From: Halosimplex salinum
GTDB lineage: Archaea > Halobacteriota > Halobacteria > Halobacteriales > Haloarculaceae
Direction: 5' to 3'
DNA length: 34,086 bases
Assembly (NCBI RefSeq): GCF_003730195.1
Contig: NZ_QWGG01000019.1
Coordinates: 1 to 34,086 of the forward strand
Positions within the stretch are counted from its first letter, which is position 1. Each line of letters opens with the position of its first letter. Both the position numbers and the translations under genes were made by a program. Under the pieces are notes generated by a model that saw only the letters and a list, made by a program, of their open reading frames with translations, ran no database searches and was not told where the DNA came from. Shown piece by piece: positions 14,153 through 22,440 of this stretch.

Positions 14153-17100
14153 TTACTCCTGCCCCTTCAAGTACATCCCCGCGACGACGTGCGGAGGCTC
14201 TTCCTGTTCTTCCGCCCATTCCTGTCGCTCTTCGTATTTTTCTTGCAGATTGTACCGAGAGATGATCTCCCGGACAGCCGCCACCAGTTCTTCACCAGTG
14301 ACTTCCTCGTTACGAAGATCTCTGAACTCATCGAGGATCTGATCTGCCGACACGGTCTCAACGATATCCTGGAACTGTGCCAGCGTCCGCTGTTGATCAG
14401 TGTTTTCTACAGACGACGCGACCTCCCCGAGTTCGTCAACCACATAATCACGGTCGATACTCGCACCTTGCCGAGCCTCTCGCTGGAACTGACGACGCTT
14501 ACCCATGTCATCGCCGAACTCCGTCCGCGCCACCTGTACAGCCCGTTCGTAGCGACTGTCGAACGTCTCTGCGTCAACGGAGGCGACTGGCTCATCAACA
14601 GGACACGTGATAGTTTCGACGATGGTATCCTTCTCCTGTGAGGCTAGGTCTTGTCCCCCTTCGCTCGGGAACGTTACGAGGTACGGGGTCGTGTAGTCTC
14701 CTTGTCGATAGACAATGACGACGCCATCGTACTCTCGGTTCCACTCCATTGCGCTCCGAATCCCGTCACGATCATCCAACCAACTGAGGAGGTCCGGATG
14801 CTCTTGCTTTAGGTCCTGAAGGCTACTCGCAGGACCGATAAGATCGTCGCTTCCGATGATCTCGTTCACGTCGTCTTCGACCTTCTCAATGTCCTCTTCG
14901 GCGTAGATATCCTCCATGTACGACCGGTTCACGTTATCCTCGGGACTTAGGATCTCCCCGTCTTCACCGAGAACACTACTGATCTCTTGCACCCGAGACT
15001 CAACGCGGTCAACGATGCCGAGTTCCTCTTCGAGTTCCGTTTCCGGTAGGAAGTTGAGCGCGTAGATGTCGTCGTGGCCGCTCCCGAGTCGGTCAACCCG
15101 ACCGATTCGCTGAATTAGACGGAGAGGATTCCAGTGCAGGTCGTAGTTGATGACTAAATTCGCATCCTGAAGATTGACCCCTTCCCCCGCCACGTCGGTT
15201 GCAAAGAGGACATCAATCTCGTCACTCGGGTCGATTTCATCCCGCGCATCATTCGCCTCTGGAGCGAAACGCTGGATGATCTTCTCCACATTCGAGGTAT
15301 CACTCGTAGCGCTCGCAAACCGAACATCATCATCGAGCAACCCTCGATCTTGGAACTGTTCGAACGCAGCTTCCAGATACTTCACTGTGTCAGTAAACTG
15401 TGTGAATACGATGAGCTTCTCAGCTCGATCACCACGCTGAAGAATCTCATGTGACCCAATTCGGAGATTCCCGAGAAGCTGCCTGAGCTGTTCAGCCTTG
15501 TCATCCATTGCGTAGTCGTCCTGGATGTCCTGGTGGAACGGTTCCAACGTGGCTTGCAGATCAGCAAGGAGTTGGATATCAGTCTCAAGGTCGTGCTTCA
15601 ATTCGTCAAGATGGAAGGCCTCCGTCTGGTACGCCGCGTACTCACCCTCCTCGACCATCTCGTCGATCTCATCCAGGATAGTGTCGATCTGCTCCCCACT
15701 ATTGATGAGCTCGGAGACATCGCTCCCGACAGCGACAGTTCCTTCGTCAAGGAGATTCCGAAACATCCGGTAACTCCGAAGCATCCGATTGAGAGACGTG
15801 TAAAAGGCATGAACACTGCTTTCCAACCTTTTCAGCAAGTTGGACTTCATCAACCCACGAATGCTCCTCCCCATTGAGGAAAGGTTCTGATACGGGTCTT
15901 GATTCGCGTATCCCGTCTTAAGGTACTCTTCTTGACCCAGGGAATACCGAGCGAACGTGAGGTCCTCTAACGTCTCTACAATCGCATCGTACAGTGAATC
16001 ATTGACGCCGTCCGCTGTCGAGTATGTCTCGTGCAGGTTGTAATCAACCGTCTGTAGGTGCCGATCCGGGAGGTACCGACGTTCCCCACCCATCTGAAGG
16101 TACACTTGACCATCCTCATCCTCCTTGCCGTATTGGTCGATGATGTCTTGGCGAGTCCGCCGCACCATCACGTGGCTCAGAAGGTTCGAGAGGTCAGTCT
16201 CATCGTTCTCAGCCATTTGCGTGAAGTCATAGAGGTTCGGCGGCGTAATCGGAATTTGCGTGAGATCCTCGATGTGGAACAGCTTGATCTGATTGTACAC
16301 GTCCCAAGCGCTCTTCGTGTACGGCGTCGCAGTCAGGAGGATCGTCTGATTGACCGTCGGCAGGAATGACTGTAGATTATCGTACCGGTGCGTATCGTCA
16401 TTCCGGAAGTGGTGGGCCTCGTCAACGAGACACACTGTCGTGTCGTCGTGCTCTTCCAGGAGAGTTTCGTGGAAATCCTCCTTCGAAACCATCCCCAGGC
16501 TGATCACCTCCGCGTTGAAGTTGTACCGCTTGTTGACCATCCGCTCCCACATCGGCTGGAGATGTTTCGGTGAGATGATCAGCATCTTTCCCTTGTTCCC
16601 ACGGAGCCGATTCCGCGCATGGAAATGTTCGAGTAGACCGAGGCCGACGAACGTCTTCCCCATCCCGACGACGTCGGAAACCAGAACCCCGTCGTACTTG
16701 TTGGCGATTCTAATGCCGCGATTCACCGCCCACTGCTGGAACTCGTAGAGGTCCTCGTACACGTCGAACGACTGGAGGTAGTCCTCAGCAGTCTCCAACG
16801 TCTCCTTGTAGAGTTCGTAGAGAATCTTCGTATACACCAAGTACGGTGCCGGAAGACCAGTACCACTGCTGACCCCTCGGAGTGTTGCCGTCGTGTCATC
16901 TGGCAATGAGTCGCCCGGAAGTGCCGGTGGCTCGTCTTCCGTCGATACGTGGCCTGGATTGTTCGAGACCCAAGAGTCCTCGAACGCGTCCAGAAGATCG
17001 GCGTCGAATTCGACGGCGTCGTCCCACAGGTCATCGAACCAATCCTTGAGTTGGGTGACCTTCTCGTTGTAGACCGGAGCGTTGAGCTCCGTATTGCTGT

Positions 17101-17662
17101 GTAGACCACTGAGACTGAGATTTGACGAGCCGACGACGCCGACATCCTTTGGGGTGAAAATGTCTCCTTCGTCTTTCTCGAAGAGGTACGCCTTTGCGTG
17201 GAACCGTTCTTGAAGATACAACTTAGGCTGGATACGTCCCTGTTCCAGCCAGTCGATCAGCTTCGTGAAGAACGCCTGGTTTTCCGCAGTGGGATTCTCG
17301 TAGAGCAGCTGGTTTGAGTAGTTATTCGCAGTTTCGGCACGGATCTCTGTCCGCTCACTCCATTTGACGTTTTGCGACTGTTTGAATTTCGTCCCGGTGA
17401 GATTCAGATTCTGATGGGCCTCGATAAGCTCGTCAAGTCCCTGCTGATCAGGGTTCCCTAACAGAATCTGGAGCGTTCCTCCATTGTCCAGAAATTCATC
17501 TAACTCTGGACGGAGACGTTTGAGGCCACTCATGTAGAGATACCCGACAGCAATACGAACGCGGTCAACGTTTGGACTCTCCAGCCCTGTTTTCAGGACT
17601 TCATCTAACCGGTCATATTTCCGGTTATCGATGATACCAATCTCAGCGGAATCGTCACTCAT
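14153..17662 (-). CDS. PLD-domain plus SNF2-type helicase
   Basis: A 1169-residue protein. Residues 1-215 are a phospholipase D-like domain with FHAKAYLFE (H155, K157) and GVVGSSNLSLSGL, an HKD-type half site that in such helicases acts in DNA binding or cleavage. The SF2 motor follows: Walker A VVGMGKT (G333-T337), DEAH box VCLVDEAHHF (414-417), LLTATP (444-447) and, near residue 857, QRIGRVDRLGS (motif VI). Long helical linkers of about 600-720 and a C-terminal region complete it. It starts 6 bases after the methyltransferase stop, so the two are one unit. Helicase-methylase pairs of this type occur in DISARM and other restriction-like defence systems; I infer the same role. Confidence 0.8.
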   Translation of the reverse strand: MSDDSAEIGIIDNRKYDRLDEVLKTGLESPNVDRVRIAVGYLYMSGLKRLRPELDEFLDNGGTLQILLGNPDQQGLDELIEAHQNLNLTGTKFKQSQNVKWSERTEIRAETANNYSNQLLYENPTAENQAFFTKLIDWLEQGRIQPKLYLQERFHAKAYLFEKDEGDIFTPKDVGVVGSSNLSLSGLHSNTELNAPVYNEKVTQLKDWFDDLWDDAVEFDADLLDAFEDSWVSNNPGHVSTEDEPPALPGDSLPDDTTATLRGVSSGTGLPAPYLVYTKILYELYKETLETAEDYLQSFDVYEDLYEFQQWAVNRGIRIANKYDGVLVSDVVGMGKTFVGLGLLEHFHARNRLRGNKGKMLIISPKHLQPMWERMVNKRYNFNAEVISLGMVSKEDFHETLLEEHDDTTVCLVDEAHHFRNDDTHRYDNLQSFLPTVNQTILLTATPYTKSAWDVYNQIKLFHIEDLTQIPITPPNLYDFTQMAENDETDLSNLLSHVMVRRTRQDIIDQYGKEDEDGQVYLQMGGERRYLPDRHLQTVDYNLHETYSTADGVNDSLYDAIVETLEDLTFARYSLGQEEYLKTGYANQDPYQNLSSMGRSIRGLMKSNLLKRLESSVHAFYTSLNRMLRSYRMFRNLLDEGTVAVGSDVSELINSGEQIDTILDEIDEMVEEGEYAAYQTEAFHLDELKHDLETDIQLLADLQATLEPFHQDIQDDYAMDDKAEQLRQLLGNLRIGSHEILQRGDRAEKLIVFTQFTDTVKYLEAAFEQFQDRGLLDDDVRFASATSDTSNVEKIIQRFAPEANDARDEIDPSDEIDVLFATDVAGEGVNLQDANLVINYDLHWNPLRLIQRIGRVDRLGSGHDDIYALNFLPETELEEELGIVDRVESRVQEISSVLGEDGEILSPEDNVNRSYMEDIYAEEDIEKVEDDVNEIIGSDDLIGPASSLQDLKQEHPDLLSWLDDRDGIRSAMEWNREYDGVVIVYRQGDYTTPYLVTFPSEGGQDLASQEKDTIVETITCPVDEPVASVDAETFDSRYERAVQVARTEFGDDMGKRRQFQREARQGASIDRDYVVDELGEVASSVENTDQQRTLAQFQDIVETVSADQILDEFRDLRNEEVTGEELVAAVREIISRYNLQEKYEERQEWAEEQEEPPHVVAGMYLKGQE

Positions 17663-17668
17663 GAGAGT

Positions 17669-20600
17669 TCACCGTTGCCTGTCCCGCTCTCGAACTTGTT
17701 TCGTTAGGCGTTCCACGCCGTCATAGACTTCCTCACGTTCGTCTTCCGATAGGCCAAGAATGTCGAACATCACGTCATCCAACTTTTGCCGAGCAGGATC
17801 GTCGAACTCCTCAAACACCGCTTCTGAGTCTCGCTCTTTCATTTCGTCGAAGGCATCGCGGAGACGACTCTCGTTGTCCTCACTGATCTCACTGGGATCG
17901 GGGATCAGGTATTTTGCCACCTCATACACCTTCGTATCGACAGACCGGCCACTACTTTCCCGCCCTGAGATCACCTTCACCATTGCGTAGTAAGTCGAAT
18001 TAAGGATTGCCGCAAGAAGCTCTGAATCTGCCGTTGACTCCGGATCTGAAACAATCCCATACATCCGATTATCCAGATAGTGAGGTTGTTCTGAATAGTA
18101 GGCTACATGTTCCGTGTAGTGAGTCATCTGCCAGAATACCCTCGCCTGTTCAACCTCGTCCTCAAGTGAATACCAGGGGTTACGACTACTAAGGGTCGAA
18201 CTGCTGGGGTATCCTTCCTCTTCCCCGTAATTGATGTAGTCCTGTAGTGCTGAATCTGAAGGGTTCTCCGGGATGAGAACCATTCTGGTATCCAAATCGT
18301 CTTGCTTGATGAGTGGCCGGTTTAGAGGCCGAGGACTCTTTACTGTCGGATGGAGGTACTCATCAGGGATTCCAAATTCCTGAACAAGTTCATCACTAGG
18401 ATAGAAGAACGAGTTCTTTCCGGTAGTAACCCCGCGGAAGACTTCAGCAACCGAATCCAAAGTAACGAATTGGTCCTGGTTCTGGTTTAGAATCTCGAAG
18501 TAGATGTCGGGAGCTTGCAGGAACTGGCTCCATTTCGCGTCACCCGAGTATGATCCGGCTGGTCGTGCAGCCGCCCCACTATCATTGTACGATTCGATAC
18601 CTGCTTGTAGCCCCTCAACACCGGTCTGTTCTGAGAACACGCGCTCAGTGCCATCCCCATTTGCCTCTTCAACTGCACCACCACCTAGTCGCCAAAGGGA
18701 CGCCTCAGGGAGCGTAACTCGCCGTCCGCTTTCCACAGGGGTGTATCTGAGGGTCTCACCACGGTAGTCAATAGTTGAAGTGTCCGTGTCTCCATTAGCG
18801 AAAACCTGCTCCATTACGTCGGTTCGGACGATGTTTTCGTAATAATCGTTGAACGTCACGAAGCCGGCCTCTCCGCTGAGAGTTTCGCTAGCAGTCCGTT
18901 CGGCCATCGTAATGACGGTATTCACGTCAGCTTCGTCGAAAATTGGTCCAGCTCGGTTGTCAAGCAGACACTTGAGGTTTCCAAACCTGAGCAAGCCTTC
19001 TTGAAGTTTTTGACCATAGTTCACGTCCAGCCAAGAATTGGACGTAATATAGGTGAGAGTACCACCGTTACGCAATAAATCGAGACCCTTAAAGAAGAAG
19101 TAGACGTAGATGTCACTTCGTTTGTAGGGATTCAACTCAAAAGTATCCTGTACGTAGGCACTGAGGTCGTTCTTGTACTGCTTTTTGAGATCCTTGAATT
19201 TGGTGTCGTCCATCGCATCCAACCGCTCTGGATGAATCCCTTGGTCGATGATATCTTCCTGGCGAACGTATGGAGGATTCCCAATGACGACGTCAAACCC
19301 GCCTTCAACCATCACGTCTGAGAAGTCGATATCCCACATGAAGAATCCAGCAGCGCCAGCTTCATCGATTGCGTCACGTACGTTCTTGAGTTCTTCAATA
19401 CGGTCCTCGGTATCCTCGTCAGTCTGATCGTCCATTGTATCCCCAGTGAGAGTTCCCTGAACTCGATCACTGGAGAGGTTGTCAATCAGGCCGTCAATAT
19501 GTGTACGGAGTAACTCAACCTGCTTTTCTTCAATCTCTTCCGACCGATCTGCCTCACCTTCGAAGTGCTCTCTTTTCAGCTCCTTCAGTTCGGTGAGTAA
19601 ACCACCCGTATCTCCATCATATGTGCGAGTCAGGGTGTCCAACGACACAAACTCTCCGTCCAATTTCTGAATGAGGCTGTCGCCGACTTTGAGTTTGAAA
19701 GAGAAATTCGGGAGAACAGGACGCTGGTCGGGGATTTGCTCTTCCCCTTCAACGAGTGATAGCCAAAGCCGGAATTCTGCTACACGGACGGCCCAATCCT
19801 TGACATCGACACCATACAGGTTTTCGTTGATTATCTGCTCTTTGAGGTGGTAATCCGGGGTCGTGTCCAGTTTTCGGTACAGTTCGGTGAGAACCTGTTT
19901 CATTCCCACTAGGAATGCACCGCTACCACAAGCGGGGTCAACGATACGGAGCTCATGAAGAATCTCCTCTAGCTGCTCTGTTTCACCCGTATCTTCCGTG
20001 TCCCAATCCTGCGGCTCGCTGAAGATGAACTCGACAATCCGCTGTTTCCCTTTAGCATCGAGTCCGTTGGCGTGGTCGCAGAACTGCTCGTACAGAGACA
20101 TTCGGCACATTAGGTCAACCTCAACACGCGGTGTGTAGAAGATACCAGCCTCACCGCGTTCCTGCTCGGCAATCAAGGACTCGTAGATCTTCCCGAGCAT
20201 TGCCGGATCGACGGCGACGTCGATGTCGTAGGGGCTCTCCTCGGTGACCGTGAAGTTGTACTGTTCGAGGAACTCTTCGATCACCGACTTAAGCGCTGAG
20301 TCAGACAGGAACGTGTCACGTCCGTCCTCCTCTGTCGGCTGGAAGAGCCCACCGTTCATATACGGGAGTCCAGCAATGACGGACTCGATCTCGGAAGGGA
20401 GATCAGCATCGATCTCTCCACCTTCTGGGCTATTCATACCGTCGAAGAACAGTGCCGAGAGCCACTTCTCGTGGAACACGTCCTCTTCGTCGGACAGCTC
20501 GTACTGCTGGTGGAACCAGCGGACGAAGTCCTTTCGCTCACCGATCCAGCCCTTCTTCTGGAGGTAGTAGAAGAACATCAACCGGTTGAGCGTGGTGTGC

Positions 20601-21283
20601 GCATACCGGTCGGCGTCCTCAATCTCCAGGCCTTTCCGGCGGAGTTCCTTACTGAGCGTATCAAAGGCGCTCTTGTAGTTTTCGTAGAAATCCTCGGTAA
20701 CGGGCTTGACTCGGAACGCCTCGTCGATACGTTCTGCCAGCCGCCCCTTGCTGGCATCCATACTTGACAGCGCGTTAGCGACGGTGCGGTGGGTCTCGCC
20801 TTCACCGAGCGTGTACCTGCGCAGCACTGGGCGACCAGTCGTGATGTCGTCGGTGCCTTCCTCGTAGGGAGTGACGAGGTGCCAGACGTCCTCGTCTGGC
20901 GCGTGGAATACAGTCAGGAAGGAACCATCGATGGCCCAGCCACTCGTTCTGTCCGACCGAGTGAGGCTCTGGATAGCGTTCCGCTCGGCTGTCCGGGTCA
21001 GCTTCTCCAACTCAACGTAGATTACGCGGAAGTTCCCCGACTCGGCGAAGAGCCGAGCGACGTTCGCCCGGGCCGTGTTCGGCCACTCGTGAACAGGAAT
21101 ATCTTGCCACGTAGCGTCCCCGAGGGGAGACGTCGTCTCATTGAAGTTAAGGACCTGAACGAAGAGATCCTGGAAGAACTGAGTCGCTGCCTCTCCGGTA
21201 GAGCGGTAATCACGCTCGAATTCATCCAGAGAGAGATCCTCATCAAGTCGGCGTCGAATTTCCTGGGTTTGATCGTCAGTCAT
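17669..21283 (-). CDS. Eco57I-like adenine-specific DNA methyltransferase (large)
   Basis: I choose the ATG at 21283 (1204 aa); an upstream in-frame GTG at 21352 is possible. Motif I is IVDPACGSGAFLVG at about residue 450 (S-adenosylmethionine binding) and motif IV is DVVIGNPPYVRQE at about 668, which together define N6-adenine methylases of the Eco57I/PglX/DrmMI kind. The 400-residue N-terminal part contains FRVIYVELEKLTRTAERNAI, an E-x-x-K region like the nuclease-related N-terminal domains of such enzymes, but I cannot confirm catalytic residues. The C-terminal 350 residues resemble target recognition domains. It is followed after 6 bases by the helicase. Modification of host DNA with helicase-dependent attack on unmodified DNA is the likely scheme. 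Confidence 0.8.
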   Translation of the reverse strand: MTDDQTQEIRRRLDEDLSLDEFERDYRSTGEAATQFFQDLFVQVLNFNETTSPLGDATWQDIPVHEWPNTARANVARLFAESGNFRVIYVELEKLTRTAERNAIQSLTRSDRTSGWAIDGSFLTVFHAPDEDVWHLVTPYEEGTDDITTGRPVLRRYTLGEGETHRTVANALSSMDASKGRLAERIDEAFRVKPVTEDFYENYKSAFDTLSKELRRKGLEIEDADRYAHTTLNRLMFFYYLQKKGWIGERKDFVRWFHQQYELSDEEDVFHEKWLSALFFDGMNSPEGGEIDADLPSEIESVIAGLPYMNGGLFQPTEEDGRDTFLSDSALKSVIEEFLEQYNFTVTEESPYDIDVAVDPAMLGKIYESLIAEQERGEAGIFYTPRVEVDLMCRMSLYEQFCDHANGLDAKGKQRIVEFIFSEPQDWDTEDTGETEQLEEILHELRIVDPACGSGAFLVGMKQVLTELYRKLDTTPDYHLKEQIINENLYGVDVKDWAVRVAEFRLWLSLVEGEEQIPDQRPVLPNFSFKLKVGDSLIQKLDGEFVSLDTLTRTYDGDTGGLLTELKELKREHFEGEADRSEEIEEKQVELLRTHIDGLIDNLSSDRVQGTLTGDTMDDQTDEDTEDRIEELKNVRDAIDEAGAAGFFMWDIDFSDVMVEGGFDVVIGNPPYVRQEDIIDQGIHPERLDAMDDTKFKDLKKQYKNDLSAYVQDTFELNPYKRSDIYVYFFFKGLDLLRNGGTLTYITSNSWLDVNYGQKLQEGLLRFGNLKCLLDNRAGPIFDEADVNTVITMAERTASETLSGEAGFVTFNDYYENIVRTDVMEQVFANGDTDTSTIDYRGETLRYTPVESGRRVTLPEASLWRLGGGAVEEANGDGTERVFSEQTGVEGLQAGIESYNDSGAAARPAGSYSGDAKWSQFLQAPDIYFEILNQNQDQFVTLDSVAEVFRGVTTGKNSFFYPSDELVQEFGIPDEYLHPTVKSPRPLNRPLIKQDDLDTRMVLIPENPSDSALQDYINYGEEEGYPSSSTLSSRNPWYSLEDEVEQARVFWQMTHYTEHVAYYSEQPHYLDNRMYGIVSDPESTADSELLAAILNSTYYAMVKVISGRESSGRSVDTKVYEVAKYLIPDPSEISEDNESRLRDAFDEMKERDSEAVFEEFDDPARQKLDDVMFDILGLSEDEREEVYDGVERLTKQVRERDRQR

Positions 21284-21343
21284 GGATATCGAATTTGATG
21301 GAAACGTTTGATTGGACGACGTAAATGGACATACAGCACCTTG

Positions 21344-21356
21344 CTCTTGCACCCAA
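21344..21356 (-). promoter_or_regulatory. 13-base motif upstream of the methyltransferase gene
   Basis: TTGGGTGCAAGAG on the minus strand, repeated exactly at 22282-22294 in the promoter of the winged-helix gene. Both copies face the same way and stand upstream of minus-strand genes of one module, so it may be a shared operator or promoter element. Confidence 0.35.
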
Positions 21357-21420
21357 CTTAAATGTTGATTTGGATCCGGGTTCTTGATATTCCCGCTACA
21401 GTGAGGTGGACTCGTCTGAT

Positions 21421-21960
21421 TTAGGTGAACTGCATCAAATCGTCCTTCAAATCAGCGAAGATTTTCTCTGCCGCCTCAATATTCCGACAGCCGGTGATCA
21501 CAATTCGACCAGTAGCGAAGAGAAGTACGACCCCATCCTCTTCAGGAGGGCGGTAAATGAGACCCGGAAATTGCTCGGGTTCGTACTCCGTCTGTTCGAG
21601 CCCTAATCCGATAGCGAGTGCATTTAGATTTAGAGTCCGGTCAAGGTCTTCCGTACAGACATAGTTTTGAACAGAGAACCACTCATCAGTCGCGTTTTCG
21701 ATGGCTCCGATATTGGATAGGAAGGTCAGAAAACGCTCTCGGAGGTGAAAGAGTTCTTCCTTCGAGGTTGGCCCGGTGATAATGTACTTCCCAGTTCTGT
21801 ATAGGGTGATTAGCGGTGTGTCTTCCTCGAATCGAAGATACATCCCTGGGTACTTCCCGGGATCGTATCTTGCTTGGGGCTGACCGATTTCTTCAGAAAG
21901 TGTCTCAAGATCAAGTTCAGCATTGAGTGAGCCAGATCCAACCATGTTTACGACTTCCAC
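21421..21960 (-). CDS. Divergent TATA-binding protein (TBP) paralogue
   Basis: A 179-residue protein with the two direct repeats of TBP. Repeat 2 is close to canonical (SVQNYVCTEDLDRTLNLNAL, EYEPEQFPGLIYR, GVVLLFATGRIVITG) and repeat 1 is diverged (VVNMVGSGSLNAELDLETL, KYPGMYLRF, LITLYRTGKYIITG). The conserved minor-groove asparagines are N5 and N99. The phenylalanines that intercalate into TATA DNA are kept in repeat 2 (F131, F148) but both are tyrosine in repeat 1 (Y37, Y54). GTG start. It lies 39 bases after a winged-helix gene and upstream of the methylase-helicase pair, so it may direct transcription of this module. Haloarchaea often carry several TBPs, some on plasmids. Confidence 0.85.
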   Translation of the reverse strand: MEVVNMVGSGSLNAELDLETLSEEIGQPQARYDPGKYPGMYLRFEEDTPLITLYRTGKYIITGPTSKEELFHLRERFLTFLSNIGAIENATDEWFSVQNYVCTEDLDRTLNLNALAIGLGLEQTEYEPEQFPGLIYRPPEEDGVVLLFATGRIVITGCRNIEAAEKIFADLKDDLMQFT

Positions 21961-21999
21961 TGTCGGTCACCCCGCAGAGAGTTCAGTAGAATAGTTAGA

Positions 22000-22254
22000 T
22001 CATTCATTTTCGGAGGCACTCAATTCCCACAACTTAGCGTTCCCAACTTTTCGAGAAGTGAGTCTCTCCTCTGCATCCATTTCAGTAAGTTTCGCATGAG
22101 CAGTCCTATACGCACAACCGACTTCGTCGGCTACTTCTTGAGTACCAGCTGAGCCCCCTAGTGATTCTAAGGCAGATAGAAAGTCCTCTGGAGTGTACCG
22201 CTCAGTGTATTTCCCCGTCTGCTCATCTCGGTCCTTGGGCATTACTTCGTCCAT
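22000..22254 (-). CDS. Small winged-helix transcriptional regulator
   Basis: I place the start at the ATG at 22254 (84 aa), because a TTTAAT box lies 22-27 bases upstream and the frame upstream of it crosses the promoter. Residues 20-80 are a winged helix: TPEDFLSALESLGGSAGTQE, VADEVGCAYRTAHAKLTEM, then the wing RLTSRKVGNAKLWEL. The twin palindromes 37-91 bases upstream are plausible binding sites for it. The TBP gene follows after 39 bases, suggesting a regulator-TBP operon. Confidence 0.7.
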   Translation of the reverse strand: MDEVMPKDRDEQTGKYTERYTPEDFLSALESLGGSAGTQEVADEVGCAYRTAHAKLTEMDAEERLTSRKVGNAKLWELSASENE

Positions 22255-22275
22255 TGCACCTACCTGTAGAAGGGG

Positions 22276-22281
22276 TTTAAT
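22276..22281 (-). promoter_or_regulatory. TATA box of the winged-helix/TBP operon
   Basis: Minus-strand ATTAAA, 22-27 bases before the ATG at 22254. The 13-base motif TTGGGTGCAAGAG (22282-22294) abuts it on the upstream side, where TFB contacts or a regulator would sit. Confidence 0.45.
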
Positions 22282-22290
22282 CTCTTGCAC

Positions 22291-22345
22291 CCAATGCATC
22301 CTAATGCAATGGCAGCACTTTTACCAATGCAGGCTAATGCATTGG
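22291..22345. repeat. Twin 22-bp inverted repeats, candidate operators
   Basis: Two copies share the layout CCAATGCA, six-base spacer ending CTAA, then TGCATTGG. The copy at 22324-22345 has perfect 8-base arms (spacer GGCTAA). The copy at 22291-22312 has one mismatch in the right arm (TGCAATGG; spacer TCCTAA). Their centres are 33 bases apart, about three helical turns, so both would face the same side of the DNA. They lie between divergent operons and next to the TATA box of the winged-helix gene. Confidence 0.6.
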
Positions 22346-22348
22346 ATA

Positions 22349-22420
22349 GGGAAGCCCGGCCCAATGGGAAGTTCAGTGTAGAGGATACCCGCGTGGTGGA
22401 GCACGCGGGCGGGGCTTCCT
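22349..22420 (+). ncRNA. Candidate structured RNA or structured 5' leader
   Basis: GGGAAGCCC (22349-22357) can pair with GGGCTTCCT (22412-22420; eight Watson-Crick pairs plus a terminal G-U). Inside this, CCCGCGTG (22388-22395) pairs perfectly with CACGCGGG (22402-22409) around a GTGGAG loop, and CCCAATGGG may form a small third hairpin. The long closing stem around a strong hairpin suggests a folded RNA rather than a simple operator. A TTTTA element near 22319-22323 would start transcription close to 22347. It precedes the 22441 gene by 20 bases, so it could be its leader or an independent small RNA. Confidence 0.35.
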
Positions 22421-22440
22421 GATAATCCAAGGTAACCCCA

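Noticed and set aside
22349-22420. tRNA gene suggested by the closing stem
   Set aside because: There is no D-arm, anticodon arm or T-psi-C consensus; the inner hairpin has an 8-bp stem and 6-base loop.
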